From Prado023 sp963798745 (GTDB lineage: Bacteria; Actinomycetota; Actinomycetes; S36-B12; CAIYMF01): a DNA stretch of 64,000 bases. Made by a program: the position numbers and the translations under genes. Location of the stretch: positions 1 through 64,000 of the forward strand of contig CAWCUF010000010.1 in the NCBI GenBank assembly GCA_963798745.1, in the 5' to 3' direction. Numbering within the stretch: position 1 is the first letter of the stretch; the number at the start of each line of letters is the position of its first letter. The notes under the pieces are model-generated. The model saw nothing but the letters and a program-made list of their open reading frames with translations. It was not told where the DNA came from and searched no databases. This document shows, piece after piece, positions 45,964-54,567 of the stretch.

Positions 45964-46692
45964 ATGCGCAGGCTCGTCCCGTCGACCGGGGGAACACTGA
46001 CCCGCGACGACCTGGTGGACGCCTATGACTGGCCTGAGGACCGTTGGGTGCGGGCCTGCTTCGCGCGCACCCTCGACGGGTCCATCACCGGTCCCGACGG
46101 CCTGTCGCGCTCGATCTCCTCGCCCACCGATCGCGCAGTCATGGCGGCCATCCGCCGATTCGCCGATGTCTACCTCGCCGGCGCCGGCACCGTGCGTGCC
46201 GAGGGATATCAGGCGATCAGCGCGACACCGCAGCGGGCCGAGGAGCGCGTGGCGCGTGGACGCGCGCCGTCACCCACGCTGGCCATCGCCTCGACCTCGT
46301 GCGACTTCGACTGGGAGCACACCGAGTTCGTGCGTTCGGCGGCCCGGCCGATCCTGCTCACGGTTGCCGCTGCCGATCCCGCGGCGCGCCGCGCCGCGGA
46401 GCGCTGGTGCGAGGTCGTCATCGCCGGCGAGCAGCGGGTCGAACCGGAGCTGGCGCTGGACGCCCTGGCCGAGCGAGGCCTGACCAGGGTCTCCTTCGAG
46501 GGTGGCGACCGCCTGCTCACCGACATGATCCGCGCCGATGCCCTCGACGAGATGGACCTCACGATCGCACCGGTGCTGACCGGGGCCCCGCACGGCGAGC
46601 GGTCCGGCCAGGCGGTCCTCACCGGGATGCGCCTGCACCAGTTGCTCGAGGACGACGGCTACCTGTTCGCGCGCTACCTGCGGGAGCGATGA
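45964..46692 (+). CDS. Pyrimidine/dihydrofolate-reductase-like protein (RibD C-terminal type)
   Basis: 242 residues of the RibD_C/DHFR-like fold. Blocks: WVRACFARTLDGSITGPDG near 30, VMAAIRRFADVYLAGAGTVRAEGY near 58-81 (NADPH-binding G-A-G-T), and LTRVSFEGGDRLLTDMI near 175. In riboflavin synthesis the RibD reductase domain reduces a ribosylamino-pyrimidine; stand-alone actinobacterial copies are not characterised. The gene is separated by only 1 bp from a DHPS-like gene, so a joint step on a pterin or pyrimidine is possible. Leaderless start behind TAGGGT. Confidence 0.78.
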   Translation: MRRLVPSTGGTLTRDDLVDAYDWPEDRWVRACFARTLDGSITGPDGLSRSISSPTDRAVMAAIRRFADVYLAGAGTVRAEGYQAISATPQRAEERVARGRAPSPTLAIASTSCDFDWEHTEFVRSAARPILLTVAAADPAARRAAERWCEVVIAGEQRVEPELALDALAERGLTRVSFEGGDRLLTDMIRADALDEMDLTIAPVLTGAPHGERSGQAVLTGMRLHQLLEDDGYLFARYLRER

Positions 46693-46693
46693 C

Positions 46694-47587
46694 GTGCTCG
46701 ACCTGACCGCGCTGGCCCAACTGGCCGGCGAGCATGGCGCTGCGCTCGCCCATCCGATCGCCGAGGTCCAGATCGCCGGCGTGCGTCACGATCTGGACAC
46801 CGCGCCCCTGGTGATGGGGGTGGTGAACCTCTCGCGGGATTCCACCTACCGCGAGTCGGTGGCGGTGTCGACCGACTCGGCGATCCGTCGGGCACGGATG
46901 ATGCACGCCCAGGGTGCGGGCGTCATCGACATCGGCGCGGAGTCCAGCACCCTGCGGGCTGCCCGGGTCGACGCCCACGACCAGTCCGAGGCGCTCGTGC
47001 CGGTGATCCGCGCCCTGGCCGAGCACCGGATCGCCACGTCGGTGGAGGCCTACAGCCCGGCGGTCGTGGACACCTGCCTGCGCTCCGGTGCCTCGGTGGT
47101 GAACCTCACCGGCAGCACGGACCTCGAACGCATCTACGAGTTGGCAGCCGCCCACGACGCGGCCGTGGTGCTGTGCTTCGTCCCGGGCGCGAACGTGCGT
47201 GAGGTGGGCGACATCCCGACCGGCGCCGACCCCATACCGGTGCTCCTGGACTACTTCGCCGCGCGCATCGAGAAGGCCCGGGCGCACGGCGTCACGCAGT
47301 TGATCATCGACCCGGGGTTGGGCTTCTACTACGGCAACCTCACGGTGCCCGCCGTGCGCGTGCGCCACCAGGCGCAGGTGCTGCTCAACTCGTTCCGGCT
47401 GCGAGAGCTGGGGGTGCCGATCTGCCAGGCGCTGCCGCACGCCTTCGACCTGTTCGAGGAGGAGTTCCGCACCGCGGAGGGGTTCTTCGCCGTGCTGGGC
47501 GCACTCGGTCGAGTCAACGTCTTCCGAACCCACGAGGTGGCCCGGGTGCGCGCCACCCTGCACGCGATGCGGGCACTGGGCACCTGA
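46694..47587 (+). CDS. Divergent dihydropteroate-synthase-like protein
   Basis: 297-residue TIM barrel of the pterin-binding superfamily. LVMGVVNLSRDSTYRESVAV near 40-59 replaces the usual NVTPDSFSDGG; GAGVIDIGAESSTLRA near 76 replaces DIGGESTRPG; LIIDPGLGFYYGN near 205 keeps DPG but lacks the following Lys; the SRKS loop is missing, and VNVFRTHEVARVRATLHA near 276 replaces the RVHDV end. Since several substrate residues of FolP differ, folate synthesis is doubtful; it may be a FolP2-like protein or another pterin or one-carbon enzyme. Operon partner of the reductase. Confidence 0.65.
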   Translation: MLDLTALAQLAGEHGAALAHPIAEVQIAGVRHDLDTAPLVMGVVNLSRDSTYRESVAVSTDSAIRRARMMHAQGAGVIDIGAESSTLRAARVDAHDQSEALVPVIRALAEHRIATSVEAYSPAVVDTCLRSGASVVNLTGSTDLERIYELAAAHDAAVVLCFVPGANVREVGDIPTGADPIPVLLDYFAARIEKARAHGVTQLIIDPGLGFYYGNLTVPAVRVRHQAQVLLNSFRLRELGVPICQALPHAFDLFEEEFRTAEGFFAVLGALGRVNVFRTHEVARVRATLHAMRALGT

Positions 47588-47708
47588 CATGCCCGGTCCT
47601 GGTCCCACGCCGAGGTGACGCCCTTCACGATCCCTGGGGACGCCGCCTTGGCGGCGGGCAACCGGATCTCCTACGCAGCAGACCCGAGCCTGGCCACCTT
47701 GCAGGTGA

Positions 47709-48650
47709 TCAGGAGCCGACCTCTTCGCGCACGCCCTGCTGGGTCACCGTTTCGGCAGGAGTCGCCCGGGTGGCCAACCACGCCCCGGCCAGGACCAGCG
47801 GGAAGCCCACCGCCATCCCGGCCGTCAGCGGCTCGTTGAGGACGATCAGGCCGAGGCCCACGGCCACCGCGGGGTTCAGGAACGTGATCACAGTGGCCCG
47901 GACCGGCCCGACCCGGGCGATCAGCGCGAAGAACAGCACGAACGCCAACGCGGTGCAGACCAGCCCGAGCATGAGCACCGCGCCCAGCACATCGGCGGGC
48001 GGCGGGCCGGTGGAGTAGGCGGCGAGCGTCCAGGGCAGGTAGATCAGGGCCACCAGGGTCACCGATAGCGAGATGACGCCCAGCGACGGGACACCGGCCA
48101 GTCTGGTGGTGGCCAACACCGGTGCCAGCGCGTACCCGATGGCCACCAGCAGCAGCTCGACGACGGACCGCAGGTCCACATGGCCGGCCAGGGAGTCCAG
48201 CCCGACCAGTGCCGTGACCCCGGTGATCCCGGCGGCCAGGCCCACCATCCGGCGGCGGGCGAACGCGTGCCGGTCGCCACGCGCCCGTGCGACCAGCACG
48301 CCGACGATCGGCACGGTGGCGATCATCAGGCCCGCGAAGCCGCTGGACACCCGGGTCTCCGCGTCGCCGAGCAGCAGCCAGGGACCCGCCATCTCCAGCA
48401 GGCCGAAGGCCACCACCCACGGCCACAGCCGCAGCGCAGGTCGCAGGGCCCCCTGGCGGGCTGCCAGCGGGAGCAGGACGATGGCGGCCAACAGGGTGCG
48501 GGACCCAGCCACGGCCGCCGGGTTCAGCTCGGTCACCGCGATCTTGATGAACAGGTAGGGCATGCCCCAGATCACCGACATCGCCGCGAACAGTGCCCAC
48601 GCCTGACCTGTCATGTGCGGGGTCGGGGCCACGGTCCGCGTCATGCTCAC
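47709..48650 (-). CDS. EamA/RhaT-family DMT transporter
   Basis: 313 residues with ten hydrophobic helices in two EamA repeats. Repeat 1 opens with LFAAMSVIWGMPYLFIKIAV near 20 and repeat 2 near 155. LNPAAVAGSRTLLAA matches the conserved helix-2 entry of the family, and FLNPAVAVGLGLIVLNEPLTAGMAVG near 255 the helix 8-9 signature. Likely exports amino acids or other small metabolites; substrate unknown. The GTG start sits 6 nt behind TAGTCT (48657-48662). It converges on the DHPS-like gene with 121 bp between. Confidence 0.83.
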   Translation of the reverse strand: MSMTRTVAPTPHMTGQAWALFAAMSVIWGMPYLFIKIAVTELNPAAVAGSRTLLAAIVLLPLAARQGALRPALRLWPWVVAFGLLEMAGPWLLLGDAETRVSSGFAGLMIATVPIVGVLVARARGDRHAFARRRMVGLAAGITGVTALVGLDSLAGHVDLRSVVELLLVAIGYALAPVLATTRLAGVPSLGVISLSVTLVALIYLPWTLAAYSTGPPPADVLGAVLMLGLVCTALAFVLFFALIARVGPVRATVITFLNPAVAVGLGLIVLNEPLTAGMAVGFPLVLAGAWLATRATPAETVTQQGVREEVGS

Positions 48651-48656
48651 CGCGCG

Positions 48657-48662
48657 AGACTA
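48657..48662 (-). promoter_or_regulatory. -10 element for leaderless EamA transporter
   Basis: TAGTCT on the minus strand, 6 nt before GTG 48650. Confidence 0.45.
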
Positions 48663-48732
48663 GTGCCCCGCTGGCGTAGCGTTGCCCAAGGCCGGGTCCT
48701 CCGGTCACCCCCACTCGACGCTGGAGTCACCG

Positions 48733-49638
48733 ATGCCGATGCTGCGCGCCACCTGGCAGCTCAGCGCCGGACTGGCCGTGGGGCTGCTCACCGGCTACCT
48801 GATCCTGCGACTGATCGGCGTGTCCGGGCGGCCGCGTTGGGCCGCGCTGCAAGCCTTCTGCCTGCAGTTCGGTGTCGTGGTCGCCATCTTCGCGGTGTAT
48901 CAGCGAACCTCCCTGCACCGGTTGGACCTCACCGCGGGCGCCGAGCAGCGCGCGCTGTTCGTCTGGGAGGTCGAGCAGCGGCTGCGCCTTGGCAGCGAGT
49001 TGGCGATCCAGCAGGCGATCCTGCCGTTTCCAGCCCTCGTGCGCGGGCTCAACGCCTACTACGCGGGCCTGCACCTGACGTCGATGACCGCGTTCCTGAT
49101 CTGGATCTGGTGGCGGCACCGGGCCTACTACCTGCTGGCCTGCGTGACCGTGGCCGGCACCACGTCGATCAGCGTCCTGCTGCACAACGTCTCGGTCGCG
49201 CCGCCCCGGCTGCTGGGTGACCTCGGCTTCGTCGACACCGCCCTGGAGTACGGCCAATCGGTGTACGGGCCCGCGGGCACCGGGATCTCCGGGCAGCTCG
49301 CGGCGATGCCCTCCATCCACGTCGCCTGGGCCGGGATCATCGCCGGCTTCGGCCTGCTGGTGAGCACCAGCCCATGGCGGTGGCTGCTGGTCGGTCACTT
49401 CGCGATGACGAGTTTCGTGGTGGTGGCCACCGCCAACCATTGGTGGCTCGACGGTGCTGCGGGACTGGTCATCGCATGGGTGGTGTTCGTGGTGGCGCGG
49501 TGGGCCCTGCCCCGCGTGCCCAGGCCGACGCAAGCCCCGGCGCCGACCGACGTGGCGATCGACACCGCCACCCTGTCGCGGACATACCGCCCGATGGGGT
49601 CACGGCCGACCAGAGGAGGATCCCGTGCAGTTCTCTGA
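48733..49638 (+). CDS. PAP2-superfamily membrane phosphatase
   Basis: 301 residues with about six membrane helices. The lipid-phosphatase motif is at the C-terminal half: AMPSIHVAWAG near 195 and NHWWLDGAAGLVIAW near 236, corresponding to the SxH and H-x3-D blocks. RLLGDLGF replaces the first, KxxxxxxRP, block, as in inositolphosphotransferase-type (Aur1/Ipt1-like) PAP2 proteins. It could process phosphatidylinositol-like or polyprenyl-phosphate lipids. The ATG at 48733 is in the sequence GGAGTCACCGATG. The last 14 bp overlap the following gene. Confidence 0.75.
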   Translation: MPMLRATWQLSAGLAVGLLTGYLILRLIGVSGRPRWAALQAFCLQFGVVVAIFAVYQRTSLHRLDLTAGAEQRALFVWEVEQRLRLGSELAIQQAILPFPALVRGLNAYYAGLHLTSMTAFLIWIWWRHRAYYLLACVTVAGTTSISVLLHNVSVAPPRLLGDLGFVDTALEYGQSVYGPAGTGISGQLAAMPSIHVAWAGIIAGFGLLVSTSPWRWLLVGHFAMTSFVVVATANHWWLDGAAGLVIAWVVFVVARWALPRVPRPTQAPAPTDVAIDTATLSRTYRPMGSRPTRGGSRAVL

Positions 49639-50281
49639 GCTCGTGCGGCACCTGCGCAATCCCGCGTCGGCTGCCGTCGCCGGCATCATCTTCTCGATCA
49701 TCCTGATCGTCGTCCTCGCGCAGCTCCACGCGGCGGTCCCCGCCGAGGGCGGGTCGACCGACTGGCTCCAGGACCCCGACCGGCGTCAGGGCGTAGCCAC
49801 TGCCGTCGCGCTTATCCCGTTCGCCGGCATCGCCTTCCTGTGGTTCATCGGAGTCATCCGCCACCGGCTGGCCGAGCGCGAGGACAAGCTGTTCGCGACT
49901 GTCTTCCTCGGGTCTGGCCTGCTCTTCATCGCGTTGCTCTTCGTGACCGGGGCGATCCTGGCGACGCTGCTGACCATGTACGAACGCGGAGTCGCTGTCG
50001 GCGCCGACGCGCTGGTCCTGCTCGTGGTCCTCACCAAGACACTCATGGGCCTGTTCGGAGCCCGGATGGCCGCGGTCTTCACCATCTCGGTGTCCTCTGT
50101 GGGACTGCGCTCCCGGCTGATGCCCCGCTGGCTCGTGGCCCTGGGCTACGTCGCGGCGGTGATCCTGCTGCTCTCGCCGCCGCTGTCCCGGTGGGGGCAG
50201 CTGCTGTTCCCGATCTGGGTGCTGGTGTTCAGCATCCAGCTCCTGTTCGCCGCACGCAAGAGCGACGTCCAGCCTGCGTGA
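49625..50281 (+). CDS. Hypothetical four- to five-helix membrane protein
   Basis: 218 residues. Hydrophobic segments at about 15-33, 60-80, 95-118, 130-150 and 178-208, joined by charged loops (HRLAEREDKL). It begins VQFSELVRHLRNPASAAVAG. No family is recognised. GTG 49625 follows AGAGGAGGATCCC and overlaps the PAP2 gene by 14 bp, so the pair is translationally coupled and probably acts in the same membrane process. Confidence 0.65.
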   Translation: MQFSELVRHLRNPASAAVAGIIFSIILIVVLAQLHAAVPAEGGSTDWLQDPDRRQGVATAVALIPFAGIAFLWFIGVIRHRLAEREDKLFATVFLGSGLLFIALLFVTGAILATLLTMYERGVAVGADALVLLVVLTKTLMGLFGARMAAVFTISVSSVGLRSRLMPRWLVALGYVAAVILLLSPPLSRWGQLLFPIWVLVFSIQLLFAARKSDVQPA

Positions 50282-50340
50282 ACGGCCCTGACGAACTGCT
50301 GCCCTGCCCGCATCGTCGCAGGTCAGGGCAGGCTCTGTGG

Positions 50341-50426
50341 TGTCCGAGGGGGGACTTGAACCCCCATGCCCGATAAAGGGCACTAGCACCTCAAGCTAGC
50401 GCGTCTGCCTATTCCGCCACCCGGAC
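50341..50426 (-). tRNA. tRNA-Leu(GAG)
   Basis: Acceptor arms GTCCGGG and CTCGGAC, discriminator A and an encoded CCA (50338-50340). The anticodon arm CTAGC-TTGAGGT-GCTAG gives anticodon GAG. The long variable arm (TGCCCTTTATCGGGCA) is as expected for a class II tRNA. Confidence 0.96.
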
Positions 50427-50517
50427 GAGGTGCACCCACGGCCAAGCCGCAGGCAGCGGGCACAGGATAGCAAGCATCGATGACCGACCACCAATCGCCG
50501 TTGCCTGCTCGTGCCAC

Positions 50518-51054
50518 TCAGAGCAGCCGACCACCGAACGCCATCGCCAGACGGATCAACCGGTCCTGCCCGCCGGAGAACTCCGCGAGGACGGCCTCGG
50601 AGGTGGCCTCCTCGGGGGTCAGCCAGGCCAGGTCGATCGCCGACTGGCTGGGCTCGCAGTCACCGTCGACCGGGACGACGTAGGCCAGGGCCACGGCGTG
50701 CTGCCGGGGATCGTGGAACCCGGAGACCGTCGGGTCCGGGAAGTACTCCACGACCGTGAACGGCGAGATCGAGACCGGCAGCCGGGGGAGGGCCACGGGG
50801 CCGAGATCCTTCTCGAGATGACGGATCAGGGCGTCGCGGATCCGCTCCTTGTGGAGCACCCGGCCAGCCACCACGGCCCGTGACAGGGTCCCGTCCGGTC
50901 GGGCCCGCAACAGCAGGCCGACACCCGTGATCCGCCCGGCGGCATCGACGCGCACGGGTACGGCCTCCACGTAGAGGATGGGCAGCGTCTCGCGGGCCGC
51001 GGACAGGTCGTCGTCGGTCAGCCAGCCGGCTGCGGTCGCCAAGGTCTCGCTCAT
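50518..51054 (-). CDS. Nudix-like DUF4916 protein
   Basis: 178 residues with a Nudix-type alpha/beta fold outline: ETLPILYVEAVPVRVDAAGRITGVGLLLRA-type first strands near 22-50, VVAGRVLHKERIRDALIRHLEKDLGP near 62-87 in the place of the Nudix box, and FHDPRQHAVALAYVVPVDGD near 113. The catalytic REUxEE pattern is not complete (RHLEKDLG), so hydrolase activity is uncertain. Actinobacterial DUF4916 proteins have this form. ATG 51054 is 6 nt after CAGAAT, suggesting a leaderless start; it diverges from the M20 gene. Confidence 0.7.
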   Translation of the reverse strand: MSETLATAAGWLTDDDLSAARETLPILYVEAVPVRVDAAGRITGVGLLLRARPDGTLSRAVVAGRVLHKERIRDALIRHLEKDLGPVALPRLPVSISPFTVVEYFPDPTVSGFHDPRQHAVALAYVVPVDGDCEPSQSAIDLAWLTPEEATSEAVLAEFSGGQDRLIRLAMAFGGRLL

Positions 51055-51102
51055 GGTGGGATTCTGCCCCGGCTGCGGACGCCCCGCGCGCCCCGGACGC
51101 GG

Positions 51103-51108
51103 CAGGAT
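51103..51108 (+). promoter_or_regulatory. -10 element upstream of M20 peptidase
   Basis: CAGGAT, 6 nt before GTG 51115. The same arrangement is used by several leaderless genes here, but GTG 51115 is not in the frame of the M20 body. Confidence 0.4.
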
Positions 51109-51214
51109 GGGTCCGTGACCAACCTCACTGAGCCGCCAGCCTCGCCGGAAGCCCACCCACGGAGCCGCCCACGATCCTGCCCTGCAGGCACTGCCGAGCG
51201 CCGGAGCCGACGCC

Positions 51215-52522
51215 GTGGACCTCCTGCGCGACCTGATCCGCATCGACACCACGAACGCCGGTGAGAGCCCGCAGACCGTCGGCGAGATCGAGGCGGCTCA
51301 GTACGCCGAGGCTGCCCTGCGGGAGGTCGGGTTCGACCCGCAAGCCTTCCACACCACCTCCGCGCGCCGGGCCGGGCTCGTGCTGCGCATCCCCGGCACC
51401 GAACCGGACGCAGCCGACCGCGCCCTGCTCCTGCACGGCCACCTCGATGTCGTCGCGGCTGCGGCCGAGGACTGGACCCACCCACCCTTCGCCGCCGAGG
51501 TCGCCACCGATCCCGAGTCGGGTCTGGACATGGTCTGGGGCCGCGGGGCGGTCGACATGAAGGACATGGTCGCGATGATCCTGGCGGTGGCCCGGCACTG
51601 GGGCCGGAGCGGCACCCGACCGCGCCGCGACGTCGTCGTGCTGCTGCTGCCCGACGAGGAAGCCGGCGGCCTGCACGGGTCACATTGGCTGGTCGACCAC
51701 CGGCCGGAGATCTTCGCGGGAGTCACCGAGGCGGTCGGTGAGGTCGGCGGCTTCTCCATGACCATCCGCGACGACCTGCGGCTGTACCTGGTGCAGACCG
51801 CTGAGAAGGGCATCGGGTGGCTGCGGCTGACCGCAGCCGGTCGTGCCGGCCATGGCTCGATGCTCAGCGACGACAACGCCGTGACCAACCTGTGCGCGGC
51901 CATCACTCGACTCGGCGAGCACCAGTTTCCGGTGCGGGTGACCGACACCACGCGTGCGTTCGTCGCCGAGCTGTCGCAGGCCCTGGACGTCGATCTGGAT
52001 CCCTATGACGTCGTCGAGTTGCGCCGGGTGCTCGGGCCGCTGGCACGCATCGTCGGGGCCACGCTGAGCAACACCGTCAATCCGACCATGCTCGCGGCCG
52101 GGGCGAAGGTGAACGTGATCCCCGGCCAGGCGACCGCGCACGTCGACGCGCGGTTCCTGCCCGGGTTCGAGGACGAGATGCTCGCCACGATCGATGAGCT
52201 GCTCGGCGACCGGGTCACCCGCGAGTTCCTGGTCCGCGACATCGCCCTGGAGACCAGCTTCGACGGGCCGTCGATCGACGCGATGGCCGCCGCGCTGCGG
52301 GCCGAGGACCCGGCCGCCCGACCGGTGCCCTACACGTTGTCCGGCGGCACCGACGCCAAGGCGTTCTCATTGCTGGGCATCCGCTGCTACGGGTTCGCCC
52401 CGCTCCGCCTGCCGCCGACCCTGGACTTCGGGGCCCTGTTCCACGGGGTCGACGAGCGGGTGCCCATCGACGGGCTCCAGTTCGGCGTACGCGTCCTGGA
52501 CCGGTTCCTGCGCGCCTGCTGA
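51215..52522 (+). CDS. M20-family metallopeptidase (ArgE/DapE type)
   Basis: 435 residues. The two-zinc site is visible: LLLHGHLDVV near 70 (His and Asp), WGRGAVDMKDMV near 108 (bridging Asp), DEEAGG near 147 (catalytic and ligand Glu), and a late His in GALFHGVDERVP near 412. A dimerisation lid lies between about 195 and 310. Likely hydrolyses an acyl or dipeptide amide in the cytosol; the substrate cannot be told. GTG 51215 has GGAG upstream. A leaderless-type GTG at 51115 lies in another frame, so the true N-terminus may be longer with a frameshift in between. Confidence 0.83.
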   Translation: MDLLRDLIRIDTTNAGESPQTVGEIEAAQYAEAALREVGFDPQAFHTTSARRAGLVLRIPGTEPDAADRALLLHGHLDVVAAAAEDWTHPPFAAEVATDPESGLDMVWGRGAVDMKDMVAMILAVARHWGRSGTRPRRDVVVLLLPDEEAGGLHGSHWLVDHRPEIFAGVTEAVGEVGGFSMTIRDDLRLYLVQTAEKGIGWLRLTAAGRAGHGSMLSDDNAVTNLCAAITRLGEHQFPVRVTDTTRAFVAELSQALDVDLDPYDVVELRRVLGPLARIVGATLSNTVNPTMLAAGAKVNVIPGQATAHVDARFLPGFEDEMLATIDELLGDRVTREFLVRDIALETSFDGPSIDAMAAALRAEDPAARPVPYTLSGGTDAKAFSLLGIRCYGFAPLRLPPTLDFGALFHGVDERVPIDGLQFGVRVLDRFLRAC

Positions 52523-52540
52523 GCCGCACCCCGTCTTTGG

Positions 52541-52582
52541 TGTGCGCGGAACCGACGGCGAAAGTTGTCGATTCCGCGCACA
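52541..52582. terminator. 16-bp stem-loop between convergent genes
   Basis: TGTGCGCGGAACCGAC pairs with GTCGATTCCGCGCACA with one mismatch around a 10-nt loop. It lies 18 bp after the M20 stop and 20 bp before the end of the convergent aldo/keto reductase. Works as a two-way terminator, or is a REP-like palindrome. Confidence 0.6.
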
Positions 52583-52602
52583 GCAACGCGGCAGCGGTCA
52601 CC

Positions 52603-53547
52603 TCAGAGTGCTTCGGAAACCTCGTCCAGGGCGGCGCGGATCTCGGCCGGGAGCACCAGCTCGTCCGAGCGCAGCGCGCCGCGCAACTGCGCCGCCGTGC
52701 GCGATCCCAGCAGCACCGAGGCCACACCGGGCCGGTCACGCACCCACGCCACTGCCACCTCCACCGGCGCCACGCCCAACCCCTCGGCCGCGGTGCACAC
52801 CGCGTCCACGATCCGCCGATGCCCCATGTCGAGGTACTCACGCACGAAACCGCCCAGGTGCGGCGACGCACCGCGGGAGTCCGCAGGCGTCCCGTGCCGG
52901 TACTTGCCGGTCAGCACGCCCCGCCCGATCGGCGACCAGGCCAGGATCCCGGCACCGACCGCGCCCGCCGCGGCGAGCGCATCGACCTCCCCGTCGCGGG
53001 CGAGCAGCGAGTACTCCACCTCGTTGGCGACCAGCGACAGTCCGTGCCGGTGCTCGGCGGTGGTCGCGGCCAGCGCCAACTGCCACGGGGAGTAGTTGGA
53101 GACCCCCACGTAGCGCGCGCGGCCGGACTCCTGGGCAGCGGCCAGCGCGGACAACGTCTCGGCGATCGGAGTCACCGCGTCCCAACCGTGCACCAGCCAC
53201 AGATCCACGTAGTCGGTGCCCAACCGGGTCAGCGAGGCATCGAGCGCGCGCAGCAGGTGCCGGCGTGAGGCGTCGAAACGCCGGTCCGGGGTCCGCCGCC
53301 CACCGGCCTTGGTGGCGATCACGACCTCCTCGCGCACGCCCGCCTCGGCCACCAGCGTGCCGAGCAGCTCCTCGGCGGCGCCGGAGGCGTACACGTCGGC
53401 GGTGTCGAACAGGGTGCCACCGGCCGCCAGGAACAGTTCGAACTGGTCGCGCGCCTCGTACTCGTCGGTATCCCGGCCCCAGGTCATCGTGCCCAGGCCG
53501 ATGCGGCTGACCTGCAGGCCGCTGCGTCCCACTGCGTGGCTGTCCAT
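52603..53547 (-). CDS. Aldo/keto reductase
   Basis: 314-residue NADPH-dependent (beta/alpha)8 oxidoreductase. Catalytic tetrad: Asp in FDTADVYASGAAEELLG (near 47-63, with Tyr), Lys in VVIATKAGG near 77, and His in LWLVHGWD near 118. YVGVSNYSPWQL near 145 and the C-terminal VASVLLGSRTAAQLRGAL bind the cofactor. This is the AKR11/12-like bacterial group; the substrate is not known. ATG 53547 has TAGCGT 8 nt upstream. Confidence 0.9.
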   Translation of the reverse strand: MDSHAVGRSGLQVSRIGLGTMTWGRDTDEYEARDQFELFLAAGGTLFDTADVYASGAAEELLGTLVAEAGVREEVVIATKAGGRRTPDRRFDASRRHLLRALDASLTRLGTDYVDLWLVHGWDAVTPIAETLSALAAAQESGRARYVGVSNYSPWQLALAATTAEHRHGLSLVANEVEYSLLARDGEVDALAAAGAVGAGILAWSPIGRGVLTGKYRHGTPADSRGASPHLGGFVREYLDMGHRRIVDAVCTAAEGLGVAPVEVAVAWVRDRPGVASVLLGSRTAAQLRGALRSDELVLPAEIRAALDEVSEAL

Positions 53548-53663
53548 GGCGCGTCACGCTATCTGCTGCACGGGCGCGCGACCGCCAGGGTCTAGGCTCG
53601 GCGCGGCGCCGGGGTCGACGATTCGCCCGCGCGGCGATGAGTTCGGTGCAGGAGGTGGTGGCT

Positions 53664-54533
53664 GTGGTGGGCATGCTCGCGTTCGCCCAGGAGGTAGCAG
53701 CACCGGAACCGGTCACCTGGTTCCAGGCCGTCATCCTGGGGATCCTGCAGGGGCTGACCGAGTTCCTGCCGATCTCCAGCAGCGCGCACCTGTTGATCTT
53801 CTCCCAGTTCTTCGGCTGGTCCGACCCCGGTGCGGCGTTCACGGCCGTGTCCCAGATCGGGACCGAGACCGCGGTGATCATCTACTTCGCCAAGGACATC
53901 TGGCGCATCATCCGCGCCTGGGTGGGCCAGTTCCGCCACCCGGAGACCCGCCACGACCAGGACGTGCGGATGGGGTGGCTGGTCATCGTCGGGACGCTGC
54001 CGATCGGGATCCTCGGGTTCGTGTTCTCCGACCAGATCGAGACCGTGGCCCGCAACCTGTACCTGGTGTCCTTCACGCTGATCGGGTTCGGTGTGCTGTT
54101 GGGCATCGCCGACCGCACTGCGCGGCAGACCAAGGAGCTGAATGACCTGTCGGTGCGCGACGGCCTGATCTACGGCCTGTGCCAGGCGCTGGCGCTCATC
54201 CCTGGTGTCTCCCGTTCGGGCGCGAGCATCACCGGCGGGCTGTTCCTGGGGTACACCCGCGAGGCGGCCACCCGGTACGCGTTCCTGCTGGCGATCCCGG
54301 CGGTGATGGCCTCCGGGCTCTACCAGGCTCTGGACATCGGCAGCGACCCGGCAACCTCCTGGGGCCCGACGATCCTGGCCACGCTGATCGCGTTCGTGAT
54401 CGGGTACGCGGTCATCGCCTGGTTGATCCGCTACGTCTCGACCAACTCGTACATGCCGTTCGTGATCTACCGGATCGGGCTGGGCGCCCTGGTGCTGGTG
54501 CTGCTCGGGACCGGCGTACTGACCAGCGCCTGA
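53664..54533 (+). CDS. uppP: Undecaprenyl-diphosphatase
   Basis: Integral membrane enzyme that removes a phosphate from undecaprenyl diphosphate, recycling the cell-wall lipid carrier; also gives bacitracin tolerance. About 289 residues with eight helices. Signature blocks are ILGILQGLTEFLPISSSAHL near 24-43 (EExxE-like Glu plus SSSAH) and the second repeat ALALIPGVSRSGASITGGL near 175 (PGxSRSG). GTG 53664 is picked because AGGAGG lies 8 nt before it; in-frame ATGs at 53637 and 53673 are alternatives. Neighbour genes match the Rv2136c-Rv2133c cluster of M. tuberculosis. Confidence 0.92.
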   Translation: MVGMLAFAQEVAAPEPVTWFQAVILGILQGLTEFLPISSSAHLLIFSQFFGWSDPGAAFTAVSQIGTETAVIIYFAKDIWRIIRAWVGQFRHPETRHDQDVRMGWLVIVGTLPIGILGFVFSDQIETVARNLYLVSFTLIGFGVLLGIADRTARQTKELNDLSVRDGLIYGLCQALALIPGVSRSGASITGGLFLGYTREAATRYAFLLAIPAVMASGLYQALDIGSDPATSWGPTILATLIAFVIGYAVIAWLIRYVSTNSYMPFVIYRIGLGALVLVLLGTGVLTSA

Positions 54534-54567
54534 CGCCCCGTGCCCCGCTGGTCTCCCTGGGCCGCCG

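Noticed and set aside
47615..47839. Short plus-strand frame after the DHPS-like gene
   Set aside because: The first 35 codons look plausible, but it runs antisense into the EamA transporter end, has no ribosome binding site and no family resemblance.
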